From: Hydractinia symbiolongicarpus | Taxonomy: Eukaryota; Cnidaria; Hydrozoa; Anthoathecata; Hydractiniidae | Assembly: GCF_029227915.1 (NCBI RefSeq) | Contig: NC_079881.1 | Span: 15,289,501-15,353,500, forward strand | Reading direction: 5' to 3' | DNA: 64,000 nucleotides | Part shown: in pieces, positions 23,801 through 35,800 of the stretch | How the letters are laid out: every line of letters begins with the position of its first letter | Position numbering within the stretch: the stretch's first letter is position 1 | Notes under the pieces: generated by a model | The model's input: the letters and a program-made list of their open reading frames with translations, nothing else | What the model was told of the DNA's origin: nothing | The model's database searches: none | Position numbers and translations under genes: made by a program

Positions 23801-26800
23801 TATGAAAAAACAGATAAAAGCCATTTATGATCAATGTGCTCAAAGTAGTACAGACAGTAGTACAGACAGTAATGATATTGGTGTTGAGCAAGAAGTATTA
23901 TATGGTCAAAAGTTTGACAAACGACGTTTTAACAATTGGAACACTCGTGGACGTGGCAGAGGTGGTAAATATTTCAGTGCTAAAAGAAGCCAGTACAATT
24001 CTAACGGTCCTGATGGACATCCATTGTAATGTCACCATTGCAAATCTATAATGCATTTCATGAATGACTGTCCTGATAAGAATAAAGGAAGCAAAGGACA
24101 GGATGAAGTACATGTGCAGTTTTTGCAAAGGGTGTGGAACAATGCTTTATGAAGCAAGTCGTGTCTGAGTCTTTGAATTGTGCTTTACTAGACTCAGGAT
24201 GTTCATCGACAGTTTGTGGTAAAAATTGGCTTGACTGTTACATAGACACTTTTCCAGAAGGGACAGCTTTAGCAGAAAGTAAGAGTAACAAGTCCTTTAA
24301 ATTTGGGCCAGGTGGAAGCTTCCCCTCAGTTAAACAAGTTAATATCCCTGTTATATGGTTGGAATGCAAGCCCATATTCTTACTGATGTTGTCGATTGTG
24401 AATTGCCATTATTGTTATCAAAAAAGAGCCTGAAAGCAGCTAATAGCCAACTTGATTTTGTTAATGATAAAGTCACTATGTTTGGAAGAGACATTCCTTT
24501 ACAACACACGTCAAATGGCCATTACTGTATACCTCTTACACCTAAGCAAGTTGCTGTTAACAAAATATCTCAGGGTGAAAATGCCACCAGAGTTATATTC
24601 AGTCAACGATCTCACTGTAAAATCACCTGAAGAAAAATGCAAAATAGCTACAAAGCTTCACAAACAGTTTGGACATCCTATAGACAGCAGCAAACTGAAA
24701 ACTCTTCTCCAAGATGCAAATCTTGTAGATAAAGAGTTATTTCAGCAAATTGACAATGCTACAAACTCTTGTGACACATGCAGTAGATATATGAAGGCTC
24801 GATCAAGGCCAATTGTCTCACTACCAATGGCGTCATATGTCAATAAATACCTTGCCATGGACCTAAAATTCCTGACAATTAATCATAAAGATTTAACCAT
24901 ACTTCATATGATTGATGTGTTGATGTGTACAGTTCATCAACAATTATCAAATCCAAGAATAAGGAAATTATCGTAGACGCAATCCTCAGGGTTGCTTTTT
25001 TTGGCACACCAAACTCAATTTTTTCCGACAACGGAGGGGAGTTCAACAATGAGCTCTTAAGAGATGTAGCAGAACTGTTAAACACAAGAGTGTATACAAC
25101 AGCAGCAGAAGCTCCATGGTCAAATGGTGCATGTGAGCGTCATAATGCCATCCTGGAAAATATGATTTTGAAAATTGTTGACAACACTAGTTGTTCTGTT
25201 AAAAATGCACTTACATGGGCCACTTGTGTCAAGAATGCGTTGCATAATAACCGTGGATTCAGTCCCAATCAGCTTGTATTTGGACGGAATCCAAATCTCC
25301 CATCTGTGCTTACAGCCAAGCCTCCTGCTCTCCGAACAGTTACACCCAGTCAATTAATTACGAATCATCTGAATGCCCTGCATGCTGCTCACAGAGCATT
25401 CATTGAAAGTGAATCTTCAAGGAGAATTAAAACAGCACTCAGTCATCAAACATGGACATCTACCAGCAAAGATTTTTACAATGGTGAATTGGTGTACTAT
25501 AAGCGACGTGGAGAGATAGAGTGGAGAGGACCTGGTGTAGTCCTTAAACATGGAGGAACTTTTCGAGTAAGTCCTTGTCACTTGCAATCAGTGAAGGGAC
25601 ACCGTAGTTGTCAGGAAAGCACAAGTGGAAACCCTCAAGTGAAGAAAACTACAACCAAAGAAAAAGATTGCGTTGATGAGATTTCAAACAGCGTGGCGAA
25701 TGGGTTGCTTGAAAGAGTAAACGATTTTGATATCAACACATCGTCAGAAGTTGTACTTGATGACATTCCTAGTGATCATGCAATACAAATAAGATCCCTG
25801 CTATTTCCCATGCTCAGGTTGGAACAACATATTAATCAAGCATTGAGCAAGAAGTTTCTAACACACCTTGTAATGAACAGTCATTGACAGTGACCCTTCC
25901 AAAAGTCTGGGACAGGGTTAGGTTTATTGTTCCTGATACTAATAAACTTGCTGAATTTATGGTTGTTAGTCGTACTGGTAAAGTAGGAAATTCTGGAGTT
26001 GGAGCATATAAGAATTGGTTGAATGTCAAAGATGTTAAAACCAAAGCCATGAAATCAATTTACTTTAAAAACATTTTGGATTGGGAAAAGGTAAACACAG
26101 AGTCAGTATATAATGTAGAAACGTCATGTGATGTTAGTGAAGCTCAACACAAAGAATTAACTAAATGGCGTGATTACAATGTTTATGATGAAGTTGAAGA
26201 CAAAGGGCAAGACATAATCACAACCCGTTGGGTGATAACTGAGAAAAGTCATAATGGTAAAACAGAAATTAAAGCACGATTAGTGGCTTGAGGTTTTAAG
26301 GAGGACACTATTGGTATACGAACAGACTCGCCAACTGTAAACAAGGAGAACTTTCATCTTGTGTGTAATATTGGTGGAACCCATGGATGGAGAATTCACA
26401 GTCTTGATATTAAAGCTGCGTTTTTTCAAGGTGCCAAGATTCATAGAGCCGTACATCTTCTCTCGCCACCAGAAGCTAACACAGACAAGTTGTGGAAACT
26501 AAAAACACCTGTTTATGGCTTGTGCGACGCTTCACGCGCTTGGTATGAGACATTATCTAACGAATTCGATAAAGTTGGAGCTACAAGAAACATTTTTGAC
26601 AATGCATTATTTTCTAGAGAAAAGAAACTTCACTCAAAGGTGTAATTTGCTATTATGTTGACGATTGCTTCTTTGTTGGAAGTGATTTGTTTCATGACAC
26701 TGTTATTGCACATTTACGTAAGACATTCTCACTTAGTAAAGAGAACTTAAAGTCGTTTAACTTTTTGGGATTAGAAATTGAACAAGAGTGTGGTGCAGTA

Positions 26801-29800
26801 ATTATTCATCAGCATAATTACATTAGTAACATTCCACCAATTAATTTGACCAATAGTACGTCTACAATTCCACAAAATATGAAGCACCTCACTTAAAAGC
26901 CTTAGTTGGTCAAATTCAATGGGCAGCAAAACAAACTAGACCTGATGCTGCTTACGTTGCCCATGATTTAAGCACTCCCATAAGACATGGAACAGTTGCT
27001 GATGCTCGTAGAGCTAACAAGCAGCTGAAACATCTGCAGCAAACTGAAGTAAAGATTGTTATTTCAATTACTGGAGATGTTAAAGTATCATCACTCATAC
27101 TTTTCAGTGATGCATCACATGGAAATTTAATTAATGGCGGCTCACAAGGTGAAATTGTTCTGCTACTGCATGGTGAAAGCAAAATTGCGCCACTTATTTG
27201 GAGATCTCACAAGTTAAAACGTGTAGTTAAAAGCGCCATGGGTGCGGAAACCATGGCTTTCTTCGAAGGTGCAGAACATGCTATGTTGATCAGAGCCCTA
27301 ATTAAAGAGATTTTTTTAGTTGATATACCAATTATCTGTATATCAAACAATAAATCGCTTGTGGAAGCAGTAAAAAATACCAACGTCATAGAAGATAAAC
27401 GATTGTATATTGATATTTGTGCACTTCGTGAGATGGTCGAAAAAGGAGAAATCAGGGAACTCATTCTTACAAAGTCAAGTGATCAGATTGCTGACTGTCT
27501 TACGAAAGGCACTACTTCAGCTGAAAACCTGCTACATATACTATCCGGTAGAGAACAGTTGGAATACCGTTAAGTTTTGGTTAATTAGAACAAATATAAC
27601 AGTATGCCAAATGACACTTTCAAATGTTTGACGACATTGTCTTTAAAAGCATTCTTACATTGTGTTCCTGCGTGTTGCAGTTTCTTTTGTTGAACATACT
27701 TTATGATTTTGTTTTATGGAGAGAGAATGTAGTGGCAAGATTGTCATTATGTTCATTATATCTTTTAGGTTTAGATGTACGGCTTTATGCCATAATTAAG
27801 AATAAAGATCTATTCACATTCTGTGTTTGAAATAACAATCTTTACTTCAGTTTGCTGCATTAGGCACTAAAAAGGGTAAGGTGTGTAAATAAAAGGCACT
27901 CAGTGGGAACTAAACTTCAATGCTCATACACAATAAAAAACAAACAAGGAAACAATGAAATTTTTAGACAAACATGAAAGCCTTATTTACAGTTTTTTAG
28001 GGGTAGTTAAGGAAATGATGATGTAAAAGTGCTAGCTATGCAGATCAAGACAGAATGGGTAGTGGAGGCTATTAAGAAAATGAAGATTGGAAACGCTGCA
28101 TAGTACCAGGTGTTGTTGCAGAGATGGTAAAAGTGTCTGGATATACTGGAGTTGAGCTAATTACAAGTCTTGTTAATCAGATTAAAAAAAGTATGGTGTT
28201 ATCCCGAGTGAATGGCAGTCAAGTGTAATAGTGAATTGTTTCAAGGGCAAGGGTGATGCATTAAAAGAGGTAACTATAGAGGATTAAAGTTGGTTGATCA
28301 AGTAATAAAAGTTATTAAAGAGTGATTGATAAGTTACTTAGAGAAAGAATTGATATAGATAAAATGCAACTTGGTTTTGTTTCAGGAGGGGGCACTACAG
28401 ATGCAATATTTTTACTAAGACAGCTTCAGGAAAAGTATTTAGAAAACAGAAAAAATCTCTATTTTTTCTTTATAGACGTCAGTTACTTAGGTGATTAAGT
28501 TAGGTAGTGAAGGTGATGCCGGAAGAAGTGTTACTTGCAAGATAGGTTCTGCTTGGAAAAAATTAAGAGAGTAACTTCCTTTGTTTACCAGCTGAGTCTT
28601 ATCAATTGAGGTAAAGGCTCAGTTCTATAAGGCCTTTGGAAGAAGTGGGATGTTGTATGGTCATGAGACATGGGCAGTGAAGCAAGAAAATCTTGATCGT
28701 TAGAAAGGAATGATATAAGAATGGTTAGGTGAATGTGTTACGGGTGTCTAAGAGACAGTTCAAAGGAGCTAAGAAGCAGGCTAAGTGTCCACAGCATTAA
28801 AGATGTTATAGAGATAAGAAGATTGAGTTGGTTGGGACACTCTGGGAAATCTCCTTGGGAAAAAATGGAGGAGTGTAATTGGTAAGAAAGTGTACAGTTT
28901 CTTGGGCAAAGCCCAGAGGTGGACTGAAAAAATGTAATAATAAGAGAGGTAACAAGGACAGACTTGATCCAAAAGAATTTGAGTTTAGATCTAACAGTCT
29001 AGATCAGATTGGAAAAGGGTTATTAGTATACCCCGTCAAACCCATGCTATCATGGAAAACAGACGTTAAGTTGAGAATGATGAATATGAAAGTCTGTTGC
29101 CACGATTAGGATTTTTTTTTTCTTAAGTCCTGCCTATGTGTGCATATCTCTGAGCGCGAGAAACCTCAGACTTAAAGTTCTTTTATTTGGAAAAAAGTTC
29201 AAAAAATATTCTTTCAAATTCACCCATTGTTCTAAGCATTTCATTGACAACCACCTCGTTTCAGCAAATAACTAGAATCTAACTTCATTTGCTTTACAAA
29301 CTCATTGTAATGTTCAACAAGATCAACGATATTACAATGTCCTACAAACAAAGAACCAGCATATGCACACCAAACCTTATCATGACGGTTAGACCAAAAG
29401 AATAAAGTACATTGTTAACATCTTATATAATAATAATACGAAGTGTATGTGACGATATCCACTATGACCATCACATACACAGTTTGTCAAGCGGATAAAG
29501 TTAGATTCCAGTTATACAAACTGAATAGCAGTTCTTAGCCTTCCTCCAATACTACTGCACTTCTTATGTATCCAATGCTTAGAAGTCTGACAAAAAATTG
29601 CGATGCTACCAACCCCTTTTCTGCAAACTCCCCAAGGCCACTTTTTAACTACAAGGTCAACCTTGGTTTCAATGCTACTAATCATGACTTTAGACTTTGC
29701 TGCATTCACCCTTTTTCTTCTAGTCCTTTCTTCCACTTTTCAACTGATTCTTCCATCAACTCCTGTATGAGAACCAAATTATATGCATACACTAACTCAC

Positions 29801-32800
29801 TCCCATAGACAACCTGTCCTGAACTTCATCAACAGCACTTCTAAGACGAAAAGGAACAATAAAGGGCTAAGTACAGAACTCTGTTTTACACCAAAATTCA
29901 TCACTAAGTGAATTGTTAATCCTGACACGACTTCTAGCATTACTGTACATAGATTGTACCATCTTGCACACCGAATTTTCTCATAGCCTATCAAAAAAAT
30001 TTATGTGGTACTCTATCAAAAGCTTTCTCTAAATCTATAAAGAAAAAATGGAGATTTTTTCTGTTTTCTAAATGCTTTTCCTGAAGCTGTCTTAGAAAAA
30101 ATATTGCATCTGTAGTGCCCCCTCCTGAAACAAAACCAAATTGCATCTTATCTATATCAATTCTTTCTCTAAGTAACTTATCAATCACTCTTTAATAACT
30201 TTTATTACTTGATCAACCAACTTTAATCCTCTATAGTTACCTCTTTTAATGCATCACCCTTGCCCTTGAAACAATTCACTATTACACTTGAATGCCATTC
30301 TCTCGGGATAACACCATCCTTTATAATCTGATTAACAAGACTTGTAATTAGCTCAACTCCAGTATATCCAGACACTTTTACCATCTCTGCAACAACACCT
30401 GGTACTCTGCAGCGTTCCCAATCTTCATTTTCTTAACAGCCTGCACTACCCATTCTGTCTTGATCTGCATAGCTAGCACTTTTGCAACATCATTTCCTTA
30501 ACAACCCCTAATAAACTGTAAATAAGGCTTTCATGTTTGTCTAAAAATTTCATTGTTTTCTTGTTTGTTTTTTATTGTGTATGAGCATTGAAGTTTAGTT
30601 CCCACTGAGTGCCTTTTCTTGACACCCCTTACCCTTTTTAGTGCCTAACACCAAATTGTTAAGCGTTGACCTTCTATTCTTATATTTCAAATTTCAAATA
30701 ATAGGTGGGGGAACGTTGTTAACACTATGAATTTTCTTCTATCTGAAACAACTGACAATTTCAATTATTTTAAAATTGCGATCCTCAACAAAAAATTATT
30801 GCTAATGAGAGCCATTATAAATAGACATCATCGATAAAGATAACTTAAAAAATTTCAGGTGCAGATTTTGGACAAACCCTATTTATATGGGAAGATATGT
30901 TTCTGGGTTTTTTGTAAACCTGATAGATGAAATGTGGCAAACTGACAGGGAGATGTATTTATATCATATGAACAAAAGAACTTGCGGAGACAATCGCAAG
31001 AAACAATGTCCTGCCCAGAAACTGAAAATTTACAAATGTGCCTTACAAATAATTTTTTGTTTTTGTTTTCAATTTCAAAAAAAAAATCAAAACAAAAATT
31101 TAAGCAAATATAAAAACAAATGTTAAAAAATTCGAAATTTTAAAAAAAACACTAAAGAGGTGAGGAGGTGTTAATCTGTAGCACATCTAATGACGTTGGC
31201 GGCATTGAATATCAATGCAATGAAACCGAATATATTACCTTTAAAAAATTTGAAGTATTGTTAAACATTTTAACTACAATTTTGCTTTATTTTTGCTCAA
31301 CTATTTTTTAAATTAAAGTTGTATCATCTCTCATTACCTTAAGCCGAAAAAATTTACAACTTAAAAAAACAATAGCATTACGAAGAAGTAAGAATTATCT
31401 AAAAGAAATTCTTTATTTTCTTTTTTATTTGTTTTCCCCTGTTTGGTTTCCTTGATTATGCAATAAATTAATCATTCAAACATAAAAACAAAGTAAAAAT
31501 TATAGAAATTTAAAGGTCCATTTAAGTCTCCTAAGAAATAATTGACAATAGAGACCATGACATTTTTTTTGCTGGTAATGAGTTTATAAGCTAAAAGGTT
31601 TCCTTAAAAGGAATTTGAAACTTATATGTTTGATCTATTCATTCAACTGTAAAAATTGTTAAAGTTTCTTTCGAATGAATTGGTGTGTTACATTTGATCT
31701 TTAAGTTTAAAATTTAGCTATATGTATTAAGATAGCGGAAGAAGAATCTGTGCTGACGTAGGGTACAATGGTATTATAAATGACGTTATGAAAAAATTCT
31801 GAGTACACTGTGGTGTATGTTATGAATTGAATACACTCACTAGGTTTGTCTAAACATCAATGACGAGTACATTGTTTGTAGTGAGATAATGGTTCAATTT
31901 TTTATATCTTTGTGAAATTCAGTTCGGAAGACAGAAAGAGTTCAGATGAGTTAAGGGGAAGTTGCCCAAAATATTTTTTTTATTATTCGACTCAACTAGT
32001 GGATAAAATCATGAAAAAATATAAATTAGTTGGTGAATGTATTTTCTATCTTGTAATCCAGCTTATGGAACAAATTTTGGACCAATAGTCAGGGTCCAAA
32101 CTACACTAATGACATAACTACATTCAAAAACAAAAGTTTAAAGGTCGTTTATAGGCAAAAGGCATAGACTGGAATAAGCATCAGCTGTCATATTCATTAT
32201 TTTTTCAAAGCATAATGCGCAGTTATAAATGCTATTATACCTCGTATATATATTCATATGTGTACCAGCAGCGACAACATAATTTGAGATTTATGTTATA
32301 TGAAACAAGGCCCTTATGAACCTGAAGCATTTTAAAGGTAACTCAATTAAACAAAAATACTATCTTTTTAAAAATGTATTTTCTTGCATGCATATAAATA
32401 ACTATGATTTATTTTCTTCTTGTAATGCTAAATATTTTTTATAACTTTTTAAAACAAGCTCGTGTTATTACCACAACAAGACAAATTTATTTGTGTGTAG
32501 AGTTTGATTGGTACTTTAAGAGTACAAACCTGGTGTACAAGCAAAGAAATATTTATAAAGGGGCTGTTCGATAGTATTCTGGGTACATGGGAAAAAGAAA
32601 GAAAGATTATTGGGTCCTATTAAAAATGACAATCAAACTTGAAAAAAAACATTGCAGGAGAGAAAAAGGTCTATATACACAACAGATAAATAAATATGAA
32701 CTAATTCCCAATATCTTTTTAACATGATAAAAGGACAGAGAAGTTAAAATATGCACCCAGAAAAATCACTAAAGGTATATTGGAGAGAAATTCTAAAATG

Positions 32801-35800
32801 TATGTTGATTCAAACTAAACCTTGCAGTTTTCTCTTTACTTTTCCTTCATCTTTTTCTTCAACTTTTTAAATACATTGACGTCATAAACCGCGCTTTATT
32901 CGGCTTTGTTTTACTTTAAAGGGGTCAAGAATATACCAAACTGTTAAAAGAAAGTGTGAATTTTTTTAATTTTTATAAAGTATAAAACTTAAGTTAAAAT
33001 TTTGAAGTTATTGACTTTTGTTATACAAAATATCAAAAAATAGTTTTTGGTTAACTTCCCCTTTAAGAAACAGGCTGAACCAAGAGGTAGACAAAAAATT
33101 CACAGATGGTAATATGGATTGACTTGCTGCAGAGGAATATAAGAACAAACACTATAGATTTCAAATCAAACCAATCCGGTCCAACCCAGCATGGGAAATG
33201 GACAGTAATCCAAGAATGACTATGACGACGATGATGTCTTTTATTTAGTGATATGGACTGGCCAAGGCAACTTTTTAACTATAAATTCAACCGATGATAC
33301 TATTGGAAGAAATAGTGGTATCTTTTGGGCACTACTTCAGTGCAGGTGACAACCTTTCATTTTTTATGTGCCACTCATAAATCTTCTTTGTCATTTAAAA
33401 AATGCATATTATTCTTTTTCCAGTTTGTTATTTGGAAACATGTTTGTATATTTCTACTTCAAAAACGATAGCAGTCACATCAGTAAGTATGTTTCTTCTA
33501 CACTTTTTGCCCAAAAACATGTTTTTGTAACTTTCCTGCCTTGTTTGCTTTTTTAATGAGAAAAATCACTTTTGTGAAAAATTTAACCAAATATTCGATT
33601 TGTGTTTGTGTGTCTTTTCTTCTTTTCTTCTTTTTTCCTCCAAGTTCAAAAAAAAAATACTGGGAATTCACATGTTTTATGTGAACCACTCAATTTAATT
33701 TCACAAAATCAAAACAAGAATAGATCAATTAATTTTTTTTATGCAGAATTTGTTGGTTGTTTTTCAATTGTGTAGTAATACTTGTATAAGAAAATATAAC
33801 TTTACATAATGAAATCACTTTTACTATCGTCCACATGCCTGTTTTATGATCGAAACTTTCCTACAAAAGGGTATGGTACAACTGCAAATCTCTTATTTCC
33901 AAAAACACTTTTACAATATCTACACTGGTGTAAAAAATAATGTACATTTATATTATTTGTTGCATAATTTGTTTTATTCTTACTTAAGGTAATCATGAAA
34001 GAGTGGTACTATATACAGTATTACTTGTCTGTGCTGGTATTGGTACATTGGCCATTATCTTGCTACAAAAATCCCAAATGCCAGAACAGTCACTTGTTAA
34101 TAATGCAGTAGGTTTTATATATAATTTTTTAAAAGCAATAATATCGCTTTTATCACCACAACTTTCAGTGTGCTCTTTTGTGTAGACAAACACTGATTTG
34201 GCGATAAGCTATATTTAATAAAAGTAAGATACCACGGGAACTTTTTAGCCCTCTTTGGCAAGAACTGGACAGGTATTGAATTTTGTGTGAATCTTGTTTA
34301 ATTGATGAAAACTCTTGCAGCAAAGTTTTACAACCAAGCTTAGCTAGCTAGCTCCACATGTTTAAGTTAACAGATTTGAATGAGGGAGATAATGTAATTG
34401 GAAAGAAGGTCCACATATGGTAGCTAGCTAATTATATCGGCTGATTTATAATTTTTATAAAGTATATGTAGAATATTTAAAGGAACTGAAATTAATTTTC
34501 AACTATTTTAGTTTGAATAAGCAAGTTTGAGTTTAAATTACTTCAATTGTCAACATTTTGTTACCTTCGTTGATAGGACAAAATGCAAACATGTTTTGAC
34601 ACTACTCCATTTTGATGTATAAGGTTGCCTTTGCTTTAATAAAAACAACCAAATAACCAAATCGTAAGTTTGACACAAAATCAAAAAATTATCTAACCTA
34701 AGAATTTAATAAAATGTATGTCTTAACATAAATGCTTTAAAATATAATGACATGTTACATATATGAATATATAAAAAGAAATCGAGCAGATGATTTTGGA
34801 AGAACTATTTTAAACAAGATCTCTTTGAAAAAAAACATTGTTTTGGTGGATTCATAGCTTATAACGAATTGTCATATTTGAAAATTCTTTTCCCATTATT
34901 GATAAAATTGATAAAATAAATACACGAGGTAACGCGAAAAACATCTCTACATTTGATTTCAGCACTCTATATACCAACATACTTCACAACCTTTCAATTC
35001 ATGTATTATCACAGATAATTGATTTCGTTTTCGACTGTATAAAGCAAAACAAACTCAAATACGTCCGTGTATTGGACAAACAAAGGCGTTAGCAATCATT
35101 TTTTTACCAAACAGGGTCTAAAAGACCATGTTTCATTCTTGATCTCTAAATGTTTCTTTACCATCGGCAATCTCGTCTTTAAACAAGATATTGGCATCCC
35201 CATGGGTATTGACCCCGCCCCCTTTTGGGCCAACCTGTTCTTGTACTTCTATGAAAAACAATTTGTTCAAAAATTAATCTCTGAGGGTTCTCCAAGAGCA
35301 TATAAATACAACAACACAGGACGATTTATTGATGATCTGTGTACAATAAATAATGGAGAAGATTTCCTAACATGTCACAACACCATTTACCCTCCAGAAC
35401 TACACCTGAAAGTCGAACATCATGGAACCAAAGCTACATTTCTAGATTTAGATATTGAAATAAAAGGCAACATTTTCATATATATATATATATATATATT
35501 TGACAAAAGAGATAAATTTCTATTCCATATAGTACGCATACCAGATCGGAAAAGCAATATCCCATCATCTACCTTTTATGGACCAATCTTTTCCGAATTT
35601 TTACGAATTGGCAGATGCTGCTTACTAGTCAAAGACTTTATTTCCTGAGCCTCCATACGTTTTAATAGAATGATCAAGCAAGGAGGAAATAAAAACATGA
35701 TCTCCAAACAAATTATTAAAGTAACGCGTTGCTACAATAGCGTTTTTAATAAATATAACAAAAACAGTGAAGAAATAATTGAATCATTAATAACTAAATA

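Larger units (their letters stand above)
23204..27859 (+). mobile_element. Ty1/Copia LTR retrotransposon, degenerate, 4656 bp
   Basis: Element between TTAGG duplications, starting TGTCAT and ending GCTGCA. Plus-strand order: short 5' LTR, primer-binding site, gag, protease, integrase, RT, RNase H, 3' LTR. Integrase before RT is diagnostic of Copia. It has multiple stops and frameshifts (for example 23383, about 23688, 24027, 24350, 24600, 24940, 25885, 26289, 26645, 26893), so it cannot move on its own. It inserted after formation of the inverted repeat, because the other arm lacks it. Confidence 0.95.
21900..31935. repeat. Large inverted repeat, arms about 1.9 kb
   Basis: The left arm (21900-23203 continued at 27860-28484) and right arm (30032-31935) are reverse complements with a few percent divergence. 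Outer landmarks are CTGAATTTCAC at 21913 and GTGAAATTCAG at 31912. Inner landmarks are ATGAAAGCCTTATTTACAG at 27973 and CTGTAAATAAGGCTTTCAT at 30517. The left arm is interrupted by the Copia element. The arms include the 5' portions of two RTE fragments, and the 1.5-kb centre differs. The intron transcript could form a very long hairpin. Confidence 0.9.
21047..33248 (+). other. MFSD11 intron 5 (12.2 kb)
   Basis: Contains a CRE-palindrome repeat (21541-21845), the large inverted repeat (21900-31935), the Copia element, RTE fragments, and about 1.1 kb of unrecognised AT-rich sequence (31936-33066). Confidence 0.85.
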
